Positions 34,801-42,426 of a stretch of DNA of 42,426 bases are shown here, piece by piece. Where the stretch lies: assembly GCA_030266245.1 (NCBI GenBank), contig JAJDHP010000007.1:1-42426 (forward strand), written 5' to 3'. The translations under genes were made by a program, and so were the position numbers. A model generated the notes under the pieces. It had not been told where the DNA came from, ran no database searches, and saw only the letters and a list, made by a program, of their open reading frames with translations. Every line of letters starts with the position of its first letter. Positions within the stretch are counted from its first letter, which is position 1. The stretch is from Methanimicrococcus sp. OttesenSCG-928-J09 (GTDB lineage: Archaea; Halobacteriota; Methanosarcinia; Methanosarcinales; Methanosarcinaceae).

Positions 34801-37800
34801 CGGATTCTATTTTGAAGAGATAATCATCAATAATCACTTGGCGATAAGCAGCAGATAATTCAGTACCGCCGCCGTAAGCAACATGCTTAGTATAGCTTTG
34901 GATAGCAGATTCTAATTCCAAAACTTCACCGTACAAGCCGCTTCGAACCAAAGGCGGCGTCAAATGGTCGATAATCAGTGCATCGCCTCTCATTTCAGCC
35001 GTCAGCCCTTCACCGACATTTGCAACAATATACGGATAAATATTTGGAAGTTTACCAATTAAATTTGGACCCCAATCCATATCTTTTTGAAGACCGACAG
35101 CAGTTCCCGGAAGCCACTCTTGTGTTCCGTGTGTTCCGAAATGAATCACAGCATCAGGCGTCCAGTCCTTATTTTGAATATTCCATATATCGTCTTTATC
35201 TAATCCTTTATTGAGCCAAAGATAAAAAGCAACATATTGATGTGTTGGCGCCATGTCGCCATGGTAGTCAACACTTGAAACGGAACCTAAATCACCTTCA
35301 ATTGCCTGCGTACTTGCCAATGCACGATCGGGCTGCGGCATTATCCAAACATCACCGGTCTGAATGCATGGGAAAACAAAATAACGCATTCCCCTATATG
35401 CAGGGTTTCCGTTACCAAGAATTCCGTCTGTATCCTCCCAAATCATACCGCTTTGGTCTTTTGAAAGTTCACCGGTCCATGGAGTTCCCCAGGTTTTATT
35501 CAGCTCATCACTTAATTCTTGAGGAAGAGCACCTTCATCCAGCCAAATTTTGTAATCATCAACAGGCATCAAACGGCAGCCCCACCAATCTTTGGGGTTA
35601 TTGCCGGCTTCAAGATAATCAATATAATCCTGAACCATGGTTTTTAAAACGCCGGGTGCATGAGAACCGACATTTATTCCTTGAGACCACATCAACCGAC
35701 GCAGATTTTCTTCTGTTAAAACCTTTTTACGCCACTCATCATCTGATTGATCCGTTTTATATACATAATCGTATTTTCCGGGAGTTGAAGATTCCGCAGC
35801 GTAAGGCAATTTATTATAATCAATATTATATCCGCCCAAATCTACATTTTCACCCAAAGTTCTATTATAAACAGAATAACTTCCTGTTTTTCTCATATTT
35901 TCAAGAAGTCCGTCTTGATTTGACGCACCGGTGAAACTGGTAATGACATCCATATAATTTGCTCCGATATCGGCTTTCCCCGGAGGGTAGTTGTAATACA
36001 AGAGAGCAATATCTTTGTCAGCGTTATCTTTTTGTTTCAAATGAGCCCAAGCTGCTGCTCTTTCAGCAGCCCATTCAATTTGTTCAGGGTAGCCGACAGA
36101 ACCGCGGTTCATATGACCTAAAACAATAAAATCAAAAATGCCGTCACGATTCGGCGACAGTGTCATGCGGCTGAGACCCGAACTTTGAATCATGCTGTTT
36201 CGATCACTGATGACATCAGAACCGTGATCTTTAACATTATAAGTTGAGAAAATACCTTTAATAACTGAAATATCCATGGTTTCCAGTTGACGAATACCTT
36301 CATAGTAATTCCAGTAATTCAATCCGAAATTCTTAATGGAAACCGCGGCATCAATCTGTCGAAGTTCTCCGGTATTCGGATCAGTCCAAGTATAATAATC
36401 AGGAATGTTGTCATATGTTTCATATCCGACAATGACATTTACATTTTGACTTTCTAAAGCACGAATCAAGTCATCGGTTCCGGAACCGATGTCGGACAGG
36501 AACATCCAAATTCCAACAGTAGGGTTTTCAGAATTATAACCATTTGTTTTATACCAGCTCATGTAATTGTCCAGCTCATCGAAATGAATACGCTGTCCTT
36601 CAGCATTTAAATGGTAATAACCGATATTGGATTGAGCCGCAAAATATTTTGTATATTCCCAAGATGTGATGCGTTTGCTTTCAACAATCTTAAAAGAATT
36701 GCCGGTACTCTGCTTTAAGATATAATGAAGAAAACGCATGCTTCTTTCAGATCCGTCTGCATCAACACCAAAATTGATGTTGCGAACTCCTTCATTAACT
36801 TCTGTTGGGAAATTAAGCATTGGACCACTCATAATCTTGCTGCCGATTCCAAAAGATGGTGTGCCATCTGATTTCGGATAGATTACAATTCCGAATTTAT
36901 CCGTAGGAATTGACAGATAAGAAGCGTGGCTATATTCGTGAGATAAATCAGACCGCAAAGGATTATCAGAAACTTTGAAATAAAAACCATCTAAGATGAG
37001 ATAATCATATTTTTTCTCATTCAAAATTTTATTTAGATGTGTGATTTGTTCCAAATCAGCCTGTGTTTGTCCATCACCCATTGTTGTGTTAAAAGAGGGT
37101 TCAATCGTAAAATTCAAAAAACCGCCGTAAACGCTATTCTCGTATATTTTAAGATACTGAGTCAAATTAGTCGTTTGATCACCAATGTATAAAACTTCAA
37201 TTTTTCGAAGACCTTTTATCTCTTTTTGAAGTTCATCAGGGATTTGTTTCGCATTCAGCCGATCTTGATCAATAAATGAAGCAGCTTCAATTAAGAATCG
37301 GTCACCCCAAATCAAAGAAGCTGTTTTATCTGACACAACCATTGACTGAGTATAGAATTTGTAAAGAGCGGACTTATCCTGATCTTCCTTTTCAGCAAAT
37401 GATTTATTAAAATATTCAGGCGGATGAACATAATTTTCCATTGAAATCAATTTTGTTTTGTTTTCAGATGCCTGGGCTGCTTTTAATGCCCCTTCAATAT
37501 CTTTGTATTCACCAAACATATCAAAGAAAATAACATCATAATTGCTGAATTCCCCATCGCTTGCCATTTTTAAAAGAGCAGGATTGATAGCCGTTGTATT
37601 CATTTCATAGCCGGAAACATAAACAAAATCATAATAGCCGCCGTAATACATGTCATTGACCGCAAGTTCAGCCCCTTTCAATTCTGAACTTCCGACATAC
37701 AAAATATTAATACGCTGGTCTTTCGGAACTTTAACAACAACATTGCAAGTCATTTCAAATTTAGACGAACTTGTTAAATCTGTAACTGTTGCTGTTATTT

Positions 37801-40129
37801 TTGCTGTTCCGGGTGCTTTGAAAGTCAATTTGCCATTACTTACAGAAACAACATTAGTGTTGCTTGACTTCCAACCAATCATATTATCTGAATTAAACGG
37901 ACGGATTGTATAATCTAAAGTCAAAGATGAGACTTCACCGTATGTTGCCGAAATACGGGAATCGGATAAAGAAACATATGCAACAGGAGGATAAACATAC
38001 AAATCGTGTAAAACGGATACATCAGGGTATTGATCGGAAGTGCCTTCGATAAATGCATATCCTTGTTTATGCGTTCGAACAACACCATTTTTATCAACAG
38101 TTGCAACGGATTCATCATCTGATGTCCAGACAAAATTCTGATTGTTAATTTTGGGGTCAATTTCAATCTTATACCAAGAATTAACAGGCCAGTCCATAAG
38201 CTCATCAATTTCAATTTCATCATCAAAAACTTCTGCAGGAACTAATAAGCGATATGCTTCTTTTAAATCATAAAGTACAGAAACAATTTCCAAAGAATCA
38301 ACGGTTTCAGAATCCGCATGGAATTTGTCAATGACTGATTGAGCTGCGGTCATTTTTTCGTTGAATTGATTCCATGAATCGGCAGTATAATCATTTTCAT
38401 CCAATTTTGAAAAAACATAAACCGAATTTCGAAGAGCTTCTTTTTCCAATTCACCGGATTCGATTAACGCATCGAAGAGATCTGAATAATAAAACGATGG
38501 TTGATCCATGTCGTTAAAAGGACGATTTTTCAAATAAGAATACCAAAACTTGCCGAAAGATTGTTCGGGCGGAACATCCGATAAATCTTCTTTGTAATCT
38601 GCCGGATTGAAATAAGGCTGATTTTCATCCATCAGGAAATTATACAGACCTTCGCCCCAAACAAATTGGTGACTGTAATTTTTCTTATGTTCCGCAGAAA
38701 TCAGAGATGGAAGATTATGATTAATATTTACAGCACCGGTTTCCCGGATGCTTTTCTGCAGATCCGGAAGAAAACTGCTGTCTGATGAAGCGATTAAAAA
38801 CAGATAGAAGGCATCATATTGAGTAGAAGAAGAAATGAATGCATTACGTGAACTTGTAGCTGTTCCTCCGATAAGATCGCAGTCATAGAACTTGGAATCG
38901 TCATAGACAAACATTTCAGGTACATTTCTTGAAACATTTTCTTTCGGAGCAAAAATTGTAAAATACGGACCGGATTTAATTTTAATGGTGCCGGAAACAG
39001 AGTCGGAGAATTTAGCAATAATTTCTGCCGTACCGCTTGCCTTAAGATCAACAATTCCGAAATCGTCCGGCTCTGCAACAGCATTGTTATCAGAACTCCA
39101 CTCTAATGCAGGAGAAACTCTTGATAAACCCATCTGTGTAAAAACCATTGGTTTTAATGCTTCAACGCTTCCTATTTTTCGCTGGATCGTATCATCTTTA
39201 AATTGAATAGAAGTTATGCCGTCTACAGCGGCTTCATTATAAAGTGCCTGTTTGAGGTTATGCAAAGCGGAAATGCAATCAAGAACGGAAATATCTTCTT
39301 GATTCAAGACGGATTTCGCTTGTGTTAACTCGCTGCCTGAATACCCTATAGAATCCGCTTTTTTAATCATTTTTTCTAATGCCGCTTGTGCATAAAGAGG
39401 AGTTAAAGAATCACTTGTAAAATCGCTGTCATAGTAAGTTTCCAATATTTGTGAAAGCACTTCATCACTGATATTTTCAGAAATAAAATTATAATCATTC
39501 CACCCTGCGATAAAAGAGATATCAAAAAAGTCAGGAATATAAGCAGGTGCAACAGAAGGGTCAGCCGCAGGCTGAATTTGTTGAGAAGTAAAAAGCGGAA
39601 TACCGTTTTCATGAGCATCTATAAAATTTAAGTAAGACAAATCAGAATTCCAAAAAGCTGCTTTATTAAGAATTGGAATAAAAACAATATCATAAGCAGA
39701 CAAATCCATAAGGTTCATAAAATCTGTATTTAAATATCCGGTAGAGGTATAATTTACAAATTCATTATTTTCTCCGGAAATTGGACCGATAATTAAAACT
39801 TCCAATTTGTCGCCTGCGATAACAACATCACATATTTTTTGTGCCCAATCATCTTTGTCCCAATAATAAACGGTTGTTGTTCCCGGCTGAGCCGCAGTTA
39901 TTTTATTGCCATTAATTTCCAAAACGGCCGGATTGTCAGATTCTATTTCTGTTACGCCTGCGGGTAAGTCGAGTGTAAAAGACTCACCTTCAAACAAATA
40001 GATACGAGTTGAATATTCTGTTTCTGCCAATGCATTTCCGGAAAACAGAACAAACAAAAGACACAGTATAAAACCAAAATAAATTAATCGTGATGTTAAA
40101 AGACTTATTTTAGATAACGAAAAAACCAT
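31850..40129 (-). CDS. Giant secreted, membrane-anchored CobN-like protein with Ig-like domains
   Basis: 2759 residues. A signal peptide (1-36, ending NALA) precedes four bacterial Ig-like (Big2-type) domains at about 37-105, 303-387, 638-716 and 717-802. Flavodoxin/CobN-N-terminus-like modules lie between them and from 805 (RINILYVGSSEL; YDVIFFDMFGEY). The CobN/magnesium-chelatase H-type core spans about 1190-2640: IALLYYNYPPGKADIG (1374), HFGTHGTQEWLPG (1663), IIDHLTPPLVRSGLYGE (1719) and CCHHSCGNP near the end. A Ser/Gly/Glu linker and one helix (SIIAIAFVVIIVGAIFYG, then RRRNI) anchor the C-terminus. Cytosolic CobN is 1200-1300 residues and inserts cobalt in corrins with CobST; here the core is predicted to face outside, where ATP is absent. 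Pore, carrier or tetrapyrrole-binding use is inference. GGGGAG precedes the ATG. Confidence 0.88.
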   Translation of the reverse strand: MVFSLSKISLLTSRLIYFGFILCLLFVLFSGNALAETEYSTRIYLFEGESFTLDLPAGVTEIESDNPAVLEINGNKITAAQPGTTTVYYWDKDDWAQKICDVVIAGDKLEVLIIGPISGENNEFVNYTSTGYLNTDFMNLMDLSAYDIVFIPILNKAAFWNSDLSYLNFIDAHENGIPLFTSQQIQPAADPSVAPAYIPDFFDISFIAGWNDYNFISENISDEVLSQILETYYDSDFTSDSLTPLYAQAALEKMIKKADSIGYSGSELTQAKSVLNQEDISVLDCISALHNLKQALYNEAAVDGITSIQFKDDTIQRKIGSVEALKPMVFTQMGLSRVSPALEWSSDNNAVAEPDDFGIVDLKASGTAEIIAKFSDSVSGTIKIKSGPYFTIFAPKENVSRNVPEMFVYDDSKFYDCDLIGGTATSSRNAFISSSTQYDAFYLFLIASSDSSFLPDLQKSIRETGAVNINHNLPSLISAEHKKNYSHQFVWGEGLYNFLMDENQPYFNPADYKEDLSDVPPEQSFGKFWYSYLKNRPFNDMDQPSFYYSDLFDALIESGELEKEALRNSVYVFSKLDENDYTADSWNQFNEKMTAAQSVIDKFHADSETVDSLEIVSVLYDLKEAYRLLVPAEVFDDEIEIDELMDWPVNSWYKIEIDPKINNQNFVWTSDDESVATVDKNGVVRTHKQGYAFIEGTSDQYPDVSVLHDLYVYPPVAYVSLSDSRISATYGEVSSLTLDYTIRPFNSDNMIGWKSSNTNVVSVSNGKLTFKAPGTAKITATVTDLTSSSKFEMTCNVVVKVPKDQRINILYVGSSELKGAELAVNDMYYGGYYDFVYVSGYEMNTTAINPALLKMASDGEFSNYDVIFFDMFGEYKDIEGALKAAQASENKTKLISMENYVHPPEYFNKSFAEKEDQDKSALYKFYTQSMVVSDKTASLIWGDRFLIEAASFIDQDRLNAKQIPDELQKEIKGLRKIEVLYIGDQTTNLTQYLKIYENSVYGGFLNFTIEPSFNTTMGDGQTQADLEQITHLNKILNEKKYDYLILDGFYFKVSDNPLRSDLSHEYSHASYLSIPTDKFGIVIYPKSDGTPSFGIGSKIMSGPMLNFPTEVNEGVRNINFGVDADGSERSMRFLHYILKQSTGNSFKIVESKRITSWEYTKYFAAQSNIGYYHLNAEGQRIHFDELDNYMSWYKTNGYNSENPTVGIWMFLSDIGSGTDDLIRALESQNVNVIVGYETYDNIPDYYTWTDPNTGELRQIDAAVSIKNFGLNYWNYYEGIRQLETMDISVIKGIFSTYNVKDHGSDVISDRNSMIQSSGLSRMTLSPNRDGIFDFIVLGHMNRGSVGYPEQIEWAAERAAAWAHLKQKDNADKDIALLYYNYPPGKADIGANYMDVITSFTGASNQDGLLENMRKTGSYSVYNRTLGENVDLGGYNIDYNKLPYAAESSTPGKYDYVYKTDQSDDEWRKKVLTEENLRRLMWSQGINVGSHAPGVLKTMVQDYIDYLEAGNNPKDWWGCRLMPVDDYKIWLDEGALPQELSDELNKTWGTPWTGELSKDQSGMIWEDTDGILGNGNPAYRGMRYFVFPCIQTGDVWIMPQPDRALASTQAIEGDLGSVSSVDYHGDMAPTHQYVAFYLWLNKGLDKDDIWNIQNKDWTPDAVIHFGTHGTQEWLPGTAVGLQKDMDWGPNLIGKLPNIYPYIVANVGEGLTAEMRGDALIIDHLTPPLVRSGLYGEVLELESAIQSYTKHVAYGGGTELSAAYRQVIIDDYLFKIESVYAAMDFSKYNESISKDLSKAESDAKKAGKSAVEIEAAKRVVLASYMKGLNDDEFTAFIKNQVHNYLDSVMESAIPLGMHIYGQSPTDEQAASMVRSMWGNFRFEEIIKEVYFNGDIIPSEVVYMYDKTGKEVIGTYYNGKCDKDVDEFVVAYVRAKEAGGKTDHQIINDALDATLGGTADQRQFIELFIRGPIMYYDLGCEQYPEDDTKMRSYLKDAWKKNFSQVSGVSDKWADSGIYDISFMVFHKGGLEAAQALSDDDLLSYEDRFDKFVDEVVDILKASDDSKSLYYGYTAEQATDKALTIHYNVNNYQEQTWINQDSIDFVTGSGRDRYADNLKACGNAETQSLLSALSGGYISPTSGNDPIQNPSVLPTGRNFYGIDPDTYPTPAAWKVGKAMGEQMLASYYEEFDEFPETVSFMRFGVEYIRDEGALEACIYYLLGCEPQWSGNQYTGTGTFKGGKIVNYSDYKSDDENIFIVTLSDGTQKVRPRIDIVYNTAGMRDGFPKALLYIDQAIKNVYNHTDPASDVNKGVKNNIKTNTDDIYKILQKVNKDENLGLSDDDLKKLAQARTFAQQLGTYEIGTGNLISSSGMWNDETSQQDIADLYLSKMGYVYNNDFWGGDDANSLAMKRAMQESLKQMLARTDASLFASSSNLYDSLDNDDVFQYYGVMNMVSKQYGGKLPKMYMADTSNIDNFKAGDKVISTMQEALMKDMASRYLNPKWIEAMEAAGYSGSTMFAEFIENLYGWAVATDGELVSNELWSEVLKTYVESGRLEGKEAFSYSYQSMTARMMEAIRTGYWDATDAQKQQLAEAYVKSVLENGVACCHHSCGNPALDSFVAGQMAVLGLTPDQEEKYWEIVKQATERDKPQLETKSSSSSSGSGYGTATAVEAGDPADGEGSDEGEENPEQGESAGVGTDGDVSGTPVNEVNGFEMTVTKAVNSVRDFIQNPTFSTSSIIAIAFVVIIVGAIFYGSRRRNI

Positions 40130-40239
40130 AATTTAATCTCCCCTTATTGAATGAATAATTGATAAATTTGATGAAATTAATTTGAATAATTATTGAAACC
40201 GAATTCATAGTCGGAGAAAATCAAAGACAAAAGATTTTG

Positions 40240-40283
40240 AGATAAAAAATAAAAATAAAATCCGAATTTCTTCGAATTTTATT
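40240..40283 (-). terminator. Hairpin between the small module gene and the CobN-like gene
   Basis: AATAAAAT.CGAA pairs with TTCG.ATTTTATT (40254-40283, one mismatch), followed on the minus strand by GGATTTTATTTTTATTTTTT. It could act as a partial terminator so that the small gene is made in excess of the giant one. Confidence 0.55.
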
Positions 40284-40302
40284 ATGTTTGGAGTCCAAAA
40301 AT

Positions 40303-40944
40303 TCAGGACTTAAATTCAGTTACCAAAAGCTCAGCCATTTCCAAGGATTGAGCAGTCGTTGCTGTTCCCCATGGACCGACAGCATCATAGTTGTCAAAGA
40401 AATCAGCTGTAAAAGCGGTATCATAGTATGGGTTTCCATAACTGCCGACAATCACATAATTGCCAATGCTGTCTAAAACATAGTTTCCTCTTCTGTCAAC
40501 CTGATAAATCGGGCAAACTTCAGATAATTCAGCTGTGTCTCGGATTGTAAATCCTTGAGGCATCCAGCAGGTTTCGTCGTCATAACCGGTTCGAACAGAC
40601 ACCAAAAGTTTGCCATCTTCAGCTGCATTTGTTGCATATGTTGCAAATTCGACTTTGTACATGTTGACCATGTCAAAGAAAACGATGTCATAACCTGAAT
40701 ATGATGAATTCATTATGTTCCACAGTGTTGTACTGGGATTTGCCCAATCGTTGCCGTAGCCCATGATTGTCGTAGTTTCATATGTGTAATTTGTACCATT
40801 CACTTCAACAGTTCCGTTTGGTAATGCGTAAGCATCCCAGCCAGTTCCGACATACAGAATGTTAACATCTGCTGCACTTGCAGGAGCAAGAGCGACTATG
40901 AAAAGTGCCGTTAAAACGGCACTGAAAAGTAATGTTCTTTTCAT
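40303..40944 (-). CDS. Secreted single-module CobN N-terminal-like protein
   Basis: 213 residues from ATG 40944 with GAGGT seven bases ahead; the frame extends further upstream but without a start signal. The N-terminus (MKRTLLFSAVLTALFIVALA, then PASAAD) is a signal peptide. The mature part begins DVNILYVGTGWDAY and has YDIVFFDMVNMYK and a KLLVSVRTGYDDE block, matching the third module of the CobN-like giant (RINILYVGSSEL; YDVIFFDMFGEY). There is no C-terminal membrane anchor, so it should be released or held by partners. Sequons NGT, NYT and NSS suggest surface glycosylation. It lies 173 bases upstream of the giant, same strand, separated by terminator-like hairpins. Proposed role: soluble ligand-binding partner (inference). 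Confidence 0.8.
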   Translation of the reverse strand: MKRTLLFSAVLTALFIVALAPASAADVNILYVGTGWDAYALPNGTVEVNGTNYTYETTTIMGYGNDWANPSTTLWNIMNSSYSGYDIVFFDMVNMYKVEFATYATNAAEDGKLLVSVRTGYDDETCWMPQGFTIRDTAELSEVCPIYQVDRRGNYVLDSIGNYVIVGSYGNPYYDTAFTADFFDNYDAVGPWGTATTAQSLEMAELLVTEFKS

Positions 40945-41180
40945 TATGTTTACCTCTGAGGTTTCAATAAAAATTAACAAAACATTCCAAACAATCCCGT
41001 TTCTTCCCACAACCCCAAAATCAGCCGAAGTATTTTTTTCAAAAACATCGGCCAGAGGGTTGGGGGAATTGATTGGGACAGAAATTTCCGGCTTCCCTTC
41101 AAAAAGGGAAGGAATCAAAACTTTTGAAAAATTTGAGAAAGAAAAACAATTGAAAAAAAAGAATCAAGTCCAGGAAAATC

Positions 41181-41294
41181 TATATAAATCGAAAATCCTT
41201 ATTAGGCATTGTTCTTATTTTACGATTGTAAGTCAATTTTTCTCAAGCAAATCTTGGGTTTGATTCGGCCGTGCGGGAACACGGTCGGATTTTT
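41181..41294 (+). ncRNA. Possible small RNA: TATA box and hairpin terminator with no ORF
   Basis: TATATAAA (41181-41188) is followed about 75 bases later by a GC-rich hairpin (CGGCCGTG with CACGGTCG, 41263-41283) and GATTTTTCTTTTTTTATC. No protein gene lies upstream for this terminator to serve. A start near 41210 would give an RNA of about 80-85 bases. The TATA sequence reads TTTATATA on the other strand and could instead serve the gene at 40944. Confidence 0.35.
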
Positions 41295-41455
41295 CTTTTT
41301 TTATCTGAATTGTTCTGTTTTAGTTTCGATATTCAATTTCGCCGCCCAGCTCATTGAAGAACTGCTTTCTCTCTGAAAGATGAAGACGACACATGTTTAT
41401 TCTGAATTTTTTTGGAAATTTATTCTAATTTTATTCCGAACAAATCTGACAGAGC

Positions 41456-41610
41456 GACAGGCACCAAATTTTCAAACATTCGAATCCTTTGCCGCCGCAT
41501 TTGGCTCTGCACAAATTAGGATGGATCGGGCTGCAAAAGGGGGCATCGAAACCAAATTTCACCAAATGGCGGCAAAGGGTGCAAATGTTTGAAACTTAAT
41601 TGTGTCTGTC
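41456..41610. repeat. MITE-like inverted-repeat element (155 bp)
   Basis: Left arm GACAGGCACCAAATTTTCAA, then ACATT and CCTTTGCCGCC..ATTTGG (41456-41504). Right arm CCAAATGGCGGCAAAGG..GCAAATGTTTGAAA up to CTGTC (41561-41610). The arms are complementary over about 45 bases with a few mismatches and a G-rich 55-base core. No transposase is seen, and no second copy in the window. Confidence 0.6.
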
Positions 41611-42000
41611 ATTTTTTGACAAAGCAGCAAATTTGTGTATTGAATTTGCATTTTGACAACTGCATTTTATTTTTTGACAAATTGTCTTTTGACTCATTTT
41701 AACAAATCACAATTTGTCAATGCTTGCCGGCGTTACCGGCAGAAAAAAGCATGAAGAAATCGGAAAGAAATTTATAGATTCTAACCCTTTTTCAACATGC
41801 CTCTTTGCTTTACGTGTACTGCGAACGAGGTTTTTTGATCTTGACCGGTTCGAACGGTCAAGGTCTTTCTCGATTATTTTGAATAATTCTGTTTTTGAAT
41901 TCAGGAAAGCAATCCGACGGATAATATTGCCGGACTTTGAAAGATGCAAACAAAATTGCATCAAGCGAGCGGTAAAAAGAGTTTATGTAACTCAACCCCC
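41611..42000. other. Region with repeated TTTTGACAA motif and two GC hairpins
   Basis: TTTTGACAA occurs near 41613, 41653 and 41676, with an inverted copy near 41712. TGCCGG/CCGGCA (about 41725-41741) and CTTGACCG/CGGTCAAG (41840-41862) are tight hairpins. Overlapping open frames on both strands have no ribosome binding site and no recognisable protein features. Confidence 0.4.
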
Positions 42001-42308
42001 GTAACAAACTATTTTCCTGTAAAACGATTTTATTGAAGAACTCGGCAAACCAACCGATAAATCAAGTAAAATTGTTGAAATAATCAAAGAATTTTGTAAT
42101 ATATAAGTTTATGGAAAGAATGAATAAATCGTAAACGGATTAATTCAAAAACAATACTAAATAATGAAAATGCAAAAAAACAGAAAAGAAAAATGAAAAT
42201 ATATCACATTTAAGAGAATTAAAATATCCAAAAAAGGAAATGAATCACACCTATCAAAATAATAAAATATCTTCATTCGCTTTTTGATGAATATCCGGAA
42301 AAGAAAAC

Positions 42309-42426
42309 ATGGAAAACGAGAACGCTTCAAACAAAAATATAGAAAATGAGAATGCTGCAAACGAGGACATTCAAAACGAAAACGGCAAAACCTTGCCGAA
42401 CATCAGAATCGTTTTAGTGGAACCGC
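42309..42426 (+). CDS. SpoU/TrmJ-like RNA methyltransferase (partial, N-terminus only)
   Basis: The frame from ATG 42309 runs off the right edge after 39 residues. A repetitive Asn/Glu tail (MENENASNKNIENENAANED) is followed by LPNIRIVLVEP, the first strand of TrmJ-type SpoU methyltransferases, which 2'-O-methylate tRNA position 32 and normally continue with P-G-N-(I/V)-G-A-V-A-R-A-M. A TATA-like TAATATATAA is at 42098-42107. The identification rests on one short strand. Confidence 0.5.
   Translation, partial: MENENASNKNIENENAANEDIQNENGKTLPNIRIVLVEP

Noticed and set aside
35242-35934. 230-codon plus-strand frame inside the CobN-like gene
   Set aside because: It is antisense to the conserved CobN core; His/Tyr/Arg-rich composition is a complement artefact.
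41707-42004. Overlapping 85- and 96-codon frames on both strands
   Set aside because: No ribosome binding site or recognisable motif; the stretch contains two tight hairpins and looks non-coding.

Overview
This is an AT-rich archaeal window, almost certainly from a cytochrome-containing methanogen of the Methanosarcinales. The evidence is a membrane-bound heterodisulfide reductase pair (hdrE-hdrD), proteins I recognise as methanogenesis markers 9 and 2, a stand-alone NifB, an Isf-type iron-sulfur flavoprotein, the archaeal amidotransferase GatE, a methanogen-type ferredoxin:thioredoxin reductase, and archaeal signals (TTTAWATA-like TATA boxes, GAGGT-type ribosome binding sites). The low GC and bulky, repeat-filled spacers suggest a host-associated relative of Methanosarcina such as Methanimicrococcus; that genus is a guess.

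Layout. 1-2549: two exported or surface proteins and hisI, all on the minus strand. 2647-6475: a plus-strand run of a degenerate KaiC/RadA-like ATPase, marker 9, a CitG-like protein and a DUF447 flavoprotein. 6476-6946: repeats. 6947-8787: a HAD phosphatase and a metallo-beta-lactamase hydrolase (minus). 9035-11583: isf-like flavoprotein, nifB and marker 2 (plus). 11584-12496: two repeat elements, one containing an 11-unit 24-bp tandem array. 12497-14427: a DUF2162 transporter, a MotA/TolQ/ExbB protein and a DUF2149 protein. 14428-19732: small genes, tRNA-Thr(GGU), tRNA-His(GUG), a partial tRNA-Thr copy, more repeats, FTR and a DUF1638 protein. 20179-22095: gatE. 22465-24802: a ribbon-helix-helix coiled-coil gene and about 1.9 kb without a convincing gene, rich in TTGCTAG/CTAGCAA sites. 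24803-28027: carB without an adjacent carA. 28028-29007: repeats. 29008-31145: hdrED. 31850-40944: a 2759-residue surface-anchored CobN-like protein and a small secreted paralogue of one of its modules. 41000-42308: probable non-coding elements. 42309-end: start of a SpoU/TrmJ-like RNA methyltransferase.

How it fits together. The housekeeping part covers energy conservation (HdrDE reduces CoM-S-S-CoB using membrane electrons), cofactor or marker genes of methanogenesis, and nucleotide, tRNA and histidine metabolism. The most unusual part is the CobN-like giant. It has a signal peptide, four Ig-like domains, CobN modules and a C-terminal membrane anchor, so its chelatase-like domain should sit outside the cell. 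Together with the ExbB/DUF2149/DUF2162 operon 18 kb away it could form an energised tetrapyrrole or metal capture system in a cell with no outer membrane; this coupling is inference.

The spacers hold three recurring element families: A (six copies with conserved ends and a variable CTG-rich interior), B (two copies with a shared pseudoknot-capable layout) and C (two copies of a 70-bp palindrome). They cluster together and account for most of the larger gene-free spacers.
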